From positions 1 through 22,005 of the IMG/VR virus record IMGVR_UViG_3300037324_000014: DNA of 22,005 nucleotides; one strand, written 5' to 3'. This DNA comes from a virus. Both the position numbers and the translations under genes were made by a program. Below, piece after piece: positions 1-6,022 of this stretch. Position 1 is the first letter of the stretch, and the number at the start of each line of letters is the position of its first letter. The notes under the pieces were generated by a model. That model did not search any database. It was not told the origin of the DNA and saw only the letters and a program-made list of their open reading frames with translations.

Positions 1-523
1 CTCCAGAATAAAAAGTGGACCATCCAAATACCGGTATTCCATCTGCTGCGCTTTCTGATTTTATTCCACCAATTACTGACCCCTTAAATTGTAGGTTTAT
101 GATTTCGCCCTCTGGAGTCATGCAATAGACTGACCGGTGGTAAACGCCTCCTGCGTTCACTATTTGCCCTTTTATCTCGTTATAAATACCCTTTGCAATT
201 GTTCCGTTAGAGTTTTTTACTTCGACTTCTTCGTTTCTTACGGAATAAACTTCATTAGACCAAATACCACTCTGTGCGCTATCGCTCCATCCTTTTACTG
301 TATGGTAGTGTTCAAGAAATAAAACCTTTAAAGGAAGCTCTACCTTTACGTTTGCAAGTTTCCCCGCTTTTATTTCTTCCTGTGTTTTTCCTTCCGCTAA
401 AAGTTTCTCTTTTAATTCTTTGTCATAGTATTGAAAACATTTGTCATTTGATTTCCACTCTAAAAACTTTTTACAAGGGTTTGGGTTTTCATTTACGTTA
501 CTAGGTCTTGATAATCTGCTCAT
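1..523 (-). CDS. Early phage protein, partial (3' end beyond window), possibly nucleic-acid-binding
   Basis: The minus-strand frame is open from the ATG at 521-523 to the left edge, giving about 174 residues with no stop. It begins MSRLSRPSNVNENPNPCKKF, then has an aromatic stretch (FLEWKSNDKCFQYYDKE, about residues 20-36), and later EHYHTVKGWS and a run of beta-strand-like segments. I do not recognise the family firmly. A short acidic/aromatic N-terminus followed by a beta-rich body is compatible with a phage single-stranded-DNA-binding protein, but that is only a guess. It is the last visible gene of the early operon. An in-frame ATG exists 17 codons upstream (572-574), but it would add a peptide overlapping the inter-gene spacer. 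The ATG at 523 has an A-rich leader (aaaaataagtaaa) typical of Bacteroidota starts, so I prefer it. Confidence 0.7.
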   Translation of the reverse strand, partial: MSRLSRPSNVNENPNPCKKFLEWKSNDKCFQYYDKELKEKLLAEGKTQEEIKAGKLANVKVELPLKVLFLEHYHTVKGWSDSAQSGIWSNEVYSVRNEEVEVKNSNGTIAKGIYNEIKGQIVNAGGVYHRSVYCMTPEGEIINLQFKGSVIGGIKSESAADGIPVFGWSTFYSG

Positions 524-575
524 TTTACTTATTTTTATAATTACGGCTAAAGTCTGTGGTAGCCGCATCCACATT

Positions 576-737
576 TTATTTAAATAGTGATTTAACCATT
601 TTTCTTTTTGCGTGTGTATTGTCGGGCCTCTTCTTGGGTGCTGCCCTTAGTGGCCCTAGCTCCTTTTTTGCCAGCTCCTTTCCCTCGTTTGATAAAGAGG
701 TAAGGCTTGAAATAATATGCTGGTCTAAAGGGTTCAT
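576..737 (-). CDS. Small basic early protein, 53 aa
   Basis: A short minus-strand reading frame starting MNPLDQHIISSLTSLSNEGK and ending in a lysine/arginine-rich tail (KKRPDNTHAKRKMVKSLFK). It sits between the small membrane peptide upstream (stop at 746) and the partial gene downstream, with gaps of 8 and 52 bases, and is co-directional with the whole early operon. The amphipathic first half and very basic second half suggest a nucleic-acid-associated or regulatory peptide, but no family is recognised. It is supported by its fit into the operon and by complete coverage of an otherwise empty stretch. An overlapping plus-strand frame in the same place has no gene context. Confidence 0.5.
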   Translation of the reverse strand: MNPLDQHIISSLTSLSNEGKELAKKELGPLRAAPKKRPDNTHAKRKMVKSLFK

Positions 738-745
738 TTCTGTAT

Positions 746-844
746 TTATAATTTTGCTCCGTTAATTAAAACGTCATTTAAAATCAAAATAAGTAGTGAA
801 AACACAAATATTAAACACGCTACTTTTACCGCTTTTTCAATCAT
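746..844 (-). CDS. Tiny single-pass membrane peptide, 32 aa
   Basis: The minus-strand frame starts at 842-844 and ends at a TAA at 746-748. It encodes MIEKAVKVACLIFVFSLLIL followed by ILNDVLINGAKL: two charged residues, then one hydrophobic helix of about 18 residues (roughly 7-25), then a short polar tail. It lies ten bases downstream of the preceding early gene and eight bases before the next. A small early membrane peptide could act in superinfection exclusion or host take-over, but nothing in the sequence settles that. It is below the size that gene finders usually call; the consistent operon spacing is the main support. Confidence 0.5.
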   Translation of the reverse strand: MIEKAVKVACLIFVFSLLILILNDVLINGAKL

Positions 845-854
845 AACTTTTTTT

Positions 855-1082
855 TTAGTATTTATTAGAAATATATTTCTGCATTAAATTCACAAGGTTT
901 TCTTGTACGTTATAAAGCGAGGGAATTTCAAACCTGGTAAACCAATTTATACGCACAGTTGATTCTTTAAGCTGGAAATGATTTGCTACCAACTTTATAA
1001 AATCCTTTTTATCTTTTTTTTCAACCTTTGCAAAAAGGTGCTTGATGTTGTCTGTTAGTGTCAATTCTTTACTTTTCTGCAT
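855..1082 (-). CDS. Small helix-turn-helix-like early regulator, 75 aa
   Basis: The 75-residue product is wholly helical by eye and contains FIKLVANHFQLKESTVRINW (about residues 29-48), a plausible helix-turn-helix in which KESTVRINW would be the recognition helix, followed by IPSLYNVQENLVNLMQKYI. Small proteins of this layout occur in early regions of Bacteroidota phages and elements, where they are presumed DNA-binding. Its ATG overlaps the stop of the gene before it as TAATG, indicating translational coupling. Whether it acts as a Cro-like protein, an activator or a replication accessory is unknown. HTH assignment is moderate; gene reality is high. Confidence 0.75.
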   Translation of the reverse strand: MQKSKELTLTDNIKHLFAKVEKKDKKDFIKLVANHFQLKESTVRINWFTRFEIPSLYNVQENLVNLMQKYISNKY

Positions 1083-1342
1083 TAGGCTAGTTTTAACTGT
1101 CTCATTTCTCCGGAAACTCTATACATTTCCTTATTTGATGCCGTTTGTATATTCTCCAAAAGGCGGTATCTCATTTTTAAAACCCTATCGGTAAGTTTTA
1201 CGTTTTCGGCTAAATCCTTTTTTTTCTCTTCCAAGTCGCCAAAAATTTCGTAGTACTCATTAGTACAAATATTTTTATACCTCCTTTTAAGGTTTTCAAG
1301 TGCCGCAGTATTTTTGTCTAAACTTTCAAATATTTCTTTCAT
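1082..1342 (-). CDS. Hypothetical coiled-coil early protein, 86 aa
   Basis: A highly charged, helical 86-residue protein (MKEIFESLDKNTAALENLKR...LEEKKKDLAENVKLTDRVLKM...) with heptad-like spacing of leucine and isoleucine through residues 5-70, suggesting a coiled coil. No family is recognised. Both ends are coupled: its ATG overlaps the stop of the 103-residue gene upstream as TAATG, and its own stop overlaps the ATG of the HTH-like gene in the same way. It is therefore the second gene of the early operon transcribed from the promoter near 1700. Confidence 0.75.
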   Translation of the reverse strand: MKEIFESLDKNTAALENLKRRYKNICTNEYYEIFGDLEEKKKDLAENVKLTDRVLKMRYRLLENIQTASNKEMYRVSGEMRQLKLA

Positions 1343-1653
1343 TATAGCATTGTTTCAAGGTTATAACTTACTATTTCTCTAACTTCTTCGTTCTCAATTT
1401 CGTTGCCATCTTGGTCGCAAATTGTAACGCTAGAGGCGGTTATTTTCTCCACTTTATACTCTCCATCTCTTGACCATTCAAAAGAGATACACCCTTCAAT
1501 ATCTATCCAGAAATTTTCTGTTTTATAGCTATGTGTAAAAAGTTCATCGCTATATCTTTCCCCCTCATATTCAGGCGTATTGTTTTCCATTGGTTGCAAG
1601 CCGTTAAAAATTTCTTGTTTATCTGAAAGAGTGAGCAGTTGTATTGTATTCAT
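1342..1653 (-). CDS. First gene of early lytic operon, hypothetical acidic protein, 103 aa
   Basis: The 103-residue acidic protein (MNTIQLLTLSDKQEIFNGLQ...EYEGERYSDELFTHSYKTEN...) lacks a motif I can name. The central FWIDIEGCISFEWSRDGEYKVEKI region (about 48-71) looks like beta strands. It is the promoter-proximal gene of the early operon: the predicted start of transcription lies roughly 40 bases upstream of its ATG and is controlled by the palindromic operator. Genes in this position are often expressed immediately after induction. The start codon is the first ATG after the promoter, with an A/T-rich leader and no Shine-Dalgarno sequence. Confidence 0.75.
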   Translation of the reverse strand: MNTIQLLTLSDKQEIFNGLQPMENNTPEYEGERYSDELFTHSYKTENFWIDIEGCISFEWSRDGEYKVEKITASSVTICDQDGNEIENEEVREIVSYNLETML

Positions 1654-1698
1654 ATCCTTTTATATTGTTTTTTTTTGTAGCTTTGTTGTAATACACCA

Positions 1699-1728
1699 CA
1701 AATATACTAAACTTATTTAGTATTACAA
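1699..1728 (-). promoter_or_regulatory. Early promoter (Bacteroidota -33/-7 type)
   Basis: On the minus strand, TTG (1726-1728) is followed after exactly 19 bases by TATATTTG (1699-1706), matching the Bacteroidota sigma-ABfr consensus TTG-N19-TAnnTTTG at every fixed base. It points at the 103-residue early gene, whose ATG is about 45 bases downstream. The region between the boxes is filled by a palindrome, so repressor binding would directly block RNA polymerase. Confidence 0.75.
1704..1723. promoter_or_regulatory. Palindromic operator of the lysis-lysogeny switch
   Basis: ATACTAAA-CTTA-TTTAGTAT is a perfect palindrome with 8-base arms and a 4-base centre, lying between the -33 and -7 boxes of the early promoter. 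A second, wider inverted repeat, TTGTAATAC (1686-1694) and GTATTACAA (1720-1728), overlaps it. These are the expected positions for binding by the divergently encoded repressor; the binding itself is inferred. Confidence 0.65.
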
Positions 1729-1781
1729 TACTTGTATAGTAAAAAAAAGAAATAAAAAAAACTATCTAAAAAAACAACAAA

Positions 1782-2441
1782 ATGAACAAGGAGAAGGAGA
1801 ATAGGATAGATCAGATCATATCAGAGGTTAAGAACAAGAAAATTTCCGCATACCTAATCGCACAAAACACGAAATTAACAGAGGCGGGAGTCGGAAAAGT
1901 ACTTAACAAGTTTAGTAAAAATCCTAGAGACCTTACCGTAGACGCTATTTATGCGTATTTGTTTTTGAATAAAAAACAAAATGAAAATGAAAAAGAAAAA
2001 GAAAAAGAAATAATAATTAATGAAAAAAGAGGAAAAGTGCCATATTTTGATATAGACGTAACAAGTCATATCACGCATAGTTTTAATGACGTACACGAAA
2101 CACCTTCTTTTTACGTAGACTACAAGCCTTTCAACGACTGTGCGGCTTATGTAAACAACTACGGAGACTCCATGTTTCCGAAGTATAAAAACGGAGAAAG
2201 ATTAGCAGTAAAACAAATATTTAATTTAGACGTAATTAATTGGGGAGAAACCTATTTAATAATAACAAATGAAAATGCAAATGATTTAAAAACAGTAAAA
2301 GATATACACCCGCATAGAGATTTAGATAAAATAATTTTAAGGGCATCAAATCCAGCCTATGCCGGAGATACAATAATAAATAAAGAGGACGTTCTTAGTC
2401 TTTTCGCCATAAAAGGAAAAATCTCGCAAAATTTTATATAA
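1782..2441 (+). CDS. Phage repressor: HTH plus S24/LexA-type domain
   Basis: The 219-residue protein is the likely master repressor. Residues 1-62 form an N-terminal DNA-binding region (ISAYLIAQNTKLTEAGVGKV at about 21-40 as helix-turn-helix). Residues 63-85 are a charged linker rich in NENEKEKEKE. The C-terminal half is an S24 peptidase fold: VPYFDIDV at 86-93, then YGDSMFP at 127-133 with Ser130 as nucleophile, and TVKDI with Lys173 (or Lys170) as general base. The family either self-cleaves on RecA activation or only dimerises; I see no Ala-Gly or Cys-Gly in the linker, so cleavage is uncertain. It is divergent from the early operon across 128 bases holding the operator, and is followed one base later by a second HTH gene. 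Confidence 0.9.
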   Translation: MNKEKENRIDQIISEVKNKKISAYLIAQNTKLTEAGVGKVLNKFSKNPRDLTVDAIYAYLFLNKKQNENEKEKEKEIIINEKRGKVPYFDIDVTSHITHSFNDVHETPSFYVDYKPFNDCAAYVNNYGDSMFPKYKNGERLAVKQIFNLDVINWGETYLIITNENANDLKTVKDIHPHRDLDKIILRASNPAYAGDTIINKEDVLSLFAIKGKISQNFI

Positions 2442-2442
2442 T

Positions 2443-2721
2443 ATGAAATACTTAAAAGCAATTGAAATTATAAAAAATAGAGGTTTTAAGGCTTATGAAA
2501 TTCACAAGGCTACTGGATTAAATGAATCTGGAATTAGGAGGGTTTTAAATAATGAAGTAGAGTCTCCCCAGCGAAAAACAAAAGAAGTTTTAATAAAATT
2601 TGCTATTGAAATAACAGGAGAAAAAGAAGTAAATTCCGAAGAACTGCAATGTTTGGAATTTAACAAACTTAAAAGTGATGAAAAATTGAATATGCTTTTT
2701 AAAATGCTTTTAAATAAATAA
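2443..2721 (+). CDS. Second small HTH protein, paralogue of the repressor N-terminus
   Basis: A 92-residue protein whose first 55 residues align with the repressor DNA-binding domain: IIKNRGFKAYEIHKATGLNE here against ISEVKNKKISAYLIAQNTKL there, followed by the shared pattern ESGIRRVLN / EAGVGKVLN. It has no peptidase or dimerisation domain, only a short helical tail. It begins one base after the repressor stop, so both are made from one transcript. It could bind the same operators with different affinity, act as a dominant-negative partner, or regulate attP-proximal functions; the sequence does not decide. HTH assignment is good, role unknown. Confidence 0.8.
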   Translation: MKYLKAIEIIKNRGFKAYEIHKATGLNESGIRRVLNNEVESPQRKTKEVLIKFAIEITGEKEVNSEELQCLEFNKLKSDEKLNMLFKMLLNK

Positions 2722-2741
2722 ATACCTTTACAAAAAAAACT

Positions 2742-3281
2742 ATGAAAAAAATTATAACTTTTACCGCCATTTTTTTAGTGGCCTTTACATTACAATCTCA
2801 AAATATTTTTACATACGATAAAAATGGGTTGGCACCAGAATACATCGTTTTGGAATTAGATACAATACCGCAGGAGGAATTGTATTCTAAAACAATTAAC
2901 TGGATAAAGGAAACCTATAAAAATGCGGACGAAGTAATTAACAATAAAATTGAAAACCAAAAAATATTTATTGAAGGTATTAACTCTAGTGTTTTGACTA
3001 TTGGAGGCGGTGCAAAAATGGATGCTAGATATACCATTGAAATAGCTTTCAAAGAAGGTAAAATTAAATTTGAACCAACAAGATTAGAGTACTACCACAG
3101 TGTGCATGGATGGAACAATATGGCCCTAGGCGAAAAGGCTAAAAACTTTTATAAAAGAAGCGGATCGATAAGAGGTTTGTATGAAAATTTACCAAATCAA
3201 ATTCCAGGCTTGTTTAACGATCTTGCACAAAGCTTAAAAGATTACATTTTAGAAAAAAATGTAGTAAAAGAGGATTGGTAA
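2742..3281 (+). CDS. Secreted DUF4468-like protein, probable lysogenic cargo
   Basis: The 179-residue product begins MKKIITFTAIFLVAFTLQSQ, a signal peptide with a likely cleavage site around residue 19-20, so it should reach the periplasm or envelope. The mature part has the pattern I associate with DUF4468 (TBP-like fold, common in Bacteroidota): ELYSKTINWIKETYKNADEV (about 45-64), then IENQKIFIEGI, and a beta hairpin YTIEIAFKEGKIKF. The function of that family is unknown. It follows the two HTH genes by 20 bases in the same direction and is the last gene before attP, so after integration it would sit at the prophage edge, the usual place for cargo genes expressed in the lysogen. Family call moderate, secretion good. 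Confidence 0.7.
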   Translation: MKKIITFTAIFLVAFTLQSQNIFTYDKNGLAPEYIVLELDTIPQEELYSKTINWIKETYKNADEVINNKIENQKIFIEGINSSVLTIGGGAKMDARYTIEIAFKEGKIKFEPTRLEYYHSVHGWNNMALGEKAKNFYKRSGSIRGLYENLPNQIPGLFNDLAQSLKDYILEKNVVKEDW

Positions 3282-3319
3282 AAAAGTACATCGAAAAATA
3301 CACTAAAAAGTACACTATT
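3281..3319 (+). repeat. Left arm: three direct repeats, integrase arm-site type
   Basis: Three near-identical units in tandem: AAAAAGTACA (3281-3290), AAAAATACACT (3294-3304) and AAAAAGTACACTATT (3305-3319). The same unit occurs twice on the other side of the tRNA fragment, in the same orientation. Short direct repeats on both sides of a core are typical of arm-type binding sites of phage tyrosine recombinases. Confidence 0.7.
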
Positions 3320-3371
3320 AAGGGGTAAGGTAAAAAACTAAATTATTGAAAACCAATGTATTGATGTTTAA

Positions 3372-3460
3372 AAATCGTTTGTTCTGCTATTCATAACCCT
3401 GAGGTCACGGGTTCAAATCCCGTTCTCGCTACTATTTAAGGAACTGAAAACAAACGATTT
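3372..3460. repeat. Inverted repeat flanking the att core
   Basis: AAATCGTTTGTT at 3372-3383 and its exact reverse complement AACAAACGATTT at 3449-3460 bracket the tRNA fragment. Nine bases of the motif (AAATCGTTT) recur in direct orientation at 3471-3479. These could be sites for an excision or host accessory factor. The right copy also forms one arm of the terminator-like hairpin before the integrase. Confidence 0.65.
3390..3434 (+). other. attP: attP core: 3' part of a CAU-anticodon tRNA gene
   Basis: The sequence reads as a tRNA from the anticodon loop to the 3' end: loop TTCATAA (3390-3396, anticodon CAT), 3' anticodon strand CCCTG (3397-3401), variable loop AGGTC, T-stem ACGGG pairing with CCCGT around TTCAAAT (3407-3423), acceptor strand TCTCGCT (3424-3430) and ACTA. 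The matching 5' anticodon strand, D-arm and 5' acceptor are absent upstream, so it is not a tRNA gene. It is the identity block that restores the 3' end of the host tRNA (probably tRNA-Met) when the phage integrates. Confidence 0.8.
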
Positions 3461-3484
3461 AAGCAATTTTAAATCGTTTTTTTT
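3452..3484 (+). terminator. Hairpin with T-run before the integrase
   Basis: AAACGATTTAA (3452-3462) pairs perfectly with TTAAATCGTTT (3469-3479) around a 6-base loop, followed by eight T (3477-3484). The stem is AT-rich, so strength is moderate. It would stop transcripts coming from the lysogeny operon and suggests the integrase has its own promoter nearby. Confidence 0.55.
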
Positions 3485-3496
3485 ATGTTTAAAAAT

Positions 3497-3523
3497 AAAA
3501 AGTACACTGAAAAGTACACTATT
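3497..3523 (+). repeat. Right arm: two direct repeats, integrase arm-site type
   Basis: AAAAAGTACACT (3497-3508) and AAAAGTACACTATT (3510-3523) repeat the left-arm units with 12-base spacing. They lie just before the preferred integrase start at 3539, so integrase binding here could also regulate its own gene. Confidence 0.7.
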
Positions 3524-3538
3524 GTAAAATCTGACTTT

Positions 3539-4786
3539 ATGGCCAAGAATTACTCTATCGGGTTCTACACCGGAGGCGTAAAAATTGCAGAATGGGATAA
3601 TTTAAAAAAGCACGAAAAAACCAAGGCTTTGCAAAAAAGTTGGTATGTGCGCTGGTCTTTCCGAAATCCTGAAACAGGTCTTTTGGAACGCCAAAAAAAT
3701 TATAAGGGTGGTGTAAATTATTTGAAAACCAAAGGCGAAAGATTTAAGGCCCTTCAAGAATTAAAGAAACTTTTATCTGATTTTATAAAAGAAGGGTATT
3801 CCCCATTTAAAGAGGATGAACAAATAAATATCGACAATCAAGAAATTGAAAAAGATAAAACAGTAAAAGAGGCTTTCGATCTGGCCCTCGAACAAATCAA
3901 ACTAACTGTTTCCGCCTCCACATATTCAGGCTATAAAAAAACTTCGCTTAGTTTTCTGGAGTTCTTAGGAAACCAAAATAAAAACAAAAGTATAAAATTA
4001 ATTACTCGTCTAATTGTAATAAAATATCTTAACGAGATTCTGAAAAAAACATCGGCAAGAACTCGGAACAATTATAAAGCCGATTTATCCTCTCTTTTTT
4101 CTGTTATGGAAAAGAGGCTTTTAATTTTAGATTTTAATTTTATAAAAAACATAGAGAAGGAAAGAACGCAAGAAAAAAGAAACAGAACTTTATCAAATAA
4201 CCAGCTAAAACAAGTAACCGATTTTTTAAGGGAAAACGATCCTTTGCTTTTATTGGTGGTTAAATTTGTGTCCTATAATTTTCTTCGTCCTGTCGAAGTT
4301 TGCCGGCTTCAAATAAAAGATTTGAATTTAGAAGATGCGCTCCTTTATTATCAAGCAAAAAATAAACCTCTGAAAACCAAACGCATTCCTAAAATATTAT
4401 TGAATGATTTAAAAGGAATGAATTTGGATGCCTACGAGGGTAGCTCCTATTTAATAACTCCCTCCGGTATTCCCAGCGATTGGGAGGCTACCGATATGCA
4501 AAGAAGATCAACAATTACTCGAAGGTTTACACGTCTTAAGGTTAAAATGTCGGAAGCTGGTATAAAATTGGAGAAGGGAGACAATATTTACTCTTTTCGC
4601 CATTCCTATATTACAAATTTATTTAGGCATTTAAGAACACAAGAAAATCTATCTTTTCACGAGGCTATCCAGCAACTGATGCCAATTACAGGCCACGATT
4701 CCGAAAGCGGTTTAATGAATTACATTCATAAAATAGATGCCGATATTCCTAAAGATTGGAGTGAAAAAATAGATATTATTATCTAG
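3539..4786 (+). CDS. int: Tyrosine recombinase, phage integrase
   Basis: The 415-residue enzyme inserts and excises the phage genome at the adjacent attP. The N-terminus (KNYSIGFYTGGVKI, then WYVRWSFRNPETG) is the arm-binding region common in flavobacterial integrases; residues about 110-200 form the SAM-like core-binding domain; the rest is catalytic. Visible catalytic residues are Arg250 (LRPVEVCRL), a lysine in KTKR (about 279-281), Arg354 (YSFRHSY), His386 (TGHDS) and nucleophile Tyr395 (MNYIHK). The first residue of the HxxR box is Tyr351 rather than His. An upstream in-frame ATG at 3485 would add 18 codons made of the arm repeats; I prefer 3539 because the protein there matches the usual family start. 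It converges on the metallophosphoesterase, their ends overlapping by 8 bases. Confidence 0.92.
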   Translation: MAKNYSIGFYTGGVKIAEWDNLKKHEKTKALQKSWYVRWSFRNPETGLLERQKNYKGGVNYLKTKGERFKALQELKKLLSDFIKEGYSPFKEDEQINIDNQEIEKDKTVKEAFDLALEQIKLTVSASTYSGYKKTSLSFLEFLGNQNKNKSIKLITRLIVIKYLNEILKKTSARTRNNYKADLSSLFSVMEKRLLILDFNFIKNIEKERTQEKRNRTLSNNQLKQVTDFLRENDPLLLLVVKFVSYNFLRPVEVCRLQIKDLNLEDALLYYQAKNKPLKTKRIPKILLNDLKGMNLDAYEGSSYLITPSGIPSDWEATDMQRRSTITRRFTRLKVKMSEAGIKLEKGDNIYSFRHSYITNLFRHLRTQENLSFHEAIQQLMPITGHDSESGLMNYIHKIDADIPKDWSEKIDIII

Positions 4787-6005
4787 TGGCGTTTAAGTGT
4801 TTAGGTTTTCCCTTTCCATTATCCCAAAAAATAGAATATCCGGCATTTGTCGTAAATCCTAGACTTTCGCTATAAAAATTTCCTGTAAAGAAACTTTGTA
4901 AATGCATTCTCCGATAGTCTATACTATCATCCGACACCATTTTAAAAACGCTCCTTTGTTTTATAGAAAGTTTTTCGATAATACTGTGCAAATGAGCCTC
5001 ACAAATTAAATTATAAGTACCTTGAATACCATAATTTAAAATTATGTATTCTGTGGATTGCTTGCTTAAACCTAAATGGCCATGCAAATTTATGTGATTT
5101 ATACCATTTACTAAATGAGTTATTACCATAGGATTAAATTCAACATCAAAGCCTTTTAAAGTAAGGCCCCACGCTATTAATTCAGCGGCTCCCCCTTTTA
5201 CGTCCTCCTTATTGTTGCTCGTAAGCCTGTCATGGTTTCCAGCCACAATTTTAACGCTTCCTAAATTTTCAATTTTATTAAGTGCTTGTTCCAAAAGATT
5301 GCAGCATAACATTATCGAGTTTGCGCCTATCTGGTTTTTGTCTAAACTCATCCAGCTATTTATATGGCTCAAACCGGTAAAACTTTCTATTAAATCTCCG
5401 TTTATGTGAACGTGTGTTTTTTTAAAACCGAGTTCGTTTGCATCTTCTACGCTTTCCATAAGTCCTTTTAATAGAACGTTCGAATCGTAATCTGGAGACT
5501 TTATAAGGTTTCGAATATGCGCTCCGAAATGCAAATCTGACCATTTTAAAACACCATCTATGTTTTTTACAGTTTTTTTGTATTGATATTTGTATGTTTT
5601 TTTTATTTGATCATTTAAGATACCCCTTATATGGTCTAAATTGAAATCGTTTTTAGCTTCTTTTTCATTAAAAGCAATATTATAGTAAGGCGTTCCGGTA
5701 TGTGATACGAGTTTATAGCTGGCTATATCGTTTCGAGGTAGTGAGTAATGTAAACAATAGGTATTTATATCCATCATTTGTCCGGTGGACTGGTTCCATG
5801 CTGAAAGAACAAACTTTTTTTTATATTGGTTCGTTTTGGTGGTTGTTTCGGTTTCGATTTTAAAACTTTCTTTGTATTCTTTTATTTGTTTTGTTTGATC
5901 TTGTGAAAGTTTATATTTTGCGGTTTTTCTGCCTGCCTCGTTTTTCTTTAAATCCAATTTTAAAAAAGTCGCTTCTTCGTGTGTTAAGCGTTTTAATTTT
6001 TCCAA
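4779..6005 (-). CDS. Calcineurin-like metallophosphoesterase, phage-encoded
   Basis: The 408-residue protein has the complete metallophosphoesterase signature: WSDLHFGAH (Asp157, His159), INGDLIES (Gly203-Asp204), VAGNHDR (Asn257, His258, Asp259), NLHGHLG (His308, His310) and CEAHLHS (His338, His340). These bind two metal ions in the fold. The first 150 residues lie outside the catalytic domain; residues 1-50 are basic and helical (LTHEEATFLKLDLKKNEAGRKT) and may form a DNA-binding or docking region. Proteins of this kind occur in flavobacterial phages with no known substrate; nuclease (Mre11/SbcD-like) or phosphodiesterase activity are both possible. It is the last gene of the late transcript, 17 bases after the candidate spanin, and overlaps the integrase end. 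Confidence 0.85.
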   Translation of the reverse strand: MEKLKRLTHEEATFLKLDLKKNEAGRKTAKYKLSQDQTKQIKEYKESFKIETETTTKTNQYKKKFVLSAWNQSTGQMMDINTYCLHYSLPRNDIASYKLVSHTGTPYYNIAFNEKEAKNDFNLDHIRGILNDQIKKTYKYQYKKTVKNIDGVLKWSDLHFGAHIRNLIKSPDYDSNVLLKGLMESVEDANELGFKKTHVHINGDLIESFTGLSHINSWMSLDKNQIGANSIMLCCNLLEQALNKIENLGSVKIVAGNHDRLTSNNKEDVKGGAAELIAWGLTLKGFDVEFNPMVITHLVNGINHINLHGHLGLSKQSTEYIILNYGIQGTYNLICEAHLHSIIEKLSIKQRSVFKMVSDDSIDYRRMHLQSFFTGNFYSESLGFTTNAGYSIFWDNGKGKPKHLNATR

Positions 6006-6022
6006 ATCTTTAAATTTTTAAA

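Noticed and set aside
556-765. Plus-strand 69-codon frame in the early region
   Set aside because: It is antisense to the small basic early gene and to the end of the membrane peptide gene, against operon direction, with a Ser/Phe/Leu-rich shadow composition.
1678-1685. Plus-strand TAGCTTTG as the -7 box of a repressor promoter
   Set aside because: It matches TAnnTTTG, but no TTG lies at the right distance upstream, and it would give a leader of about 90 bases overlapping the opposing promoter. The repressor promoter remains unplaced.
1978-2010. GAAAAA hexamer repeats as a phase-variation switch
   Set aside because: Units are six bases, so changes in number keep the reading frame; this would only alter linker length.
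3385-3434. Complete tRNA gene
   Set aside because: Only the part from the anticodon loop onward is present; upstream bases cannot pair to make the anticodon stem and there is no D-arm.
3485-3538. Earlier integrase start at 3485
   Set aside because: The extra codons are just the arm-type repeats, directly after a T-run; the ATG at 3539 gives the usual family N-terminus.
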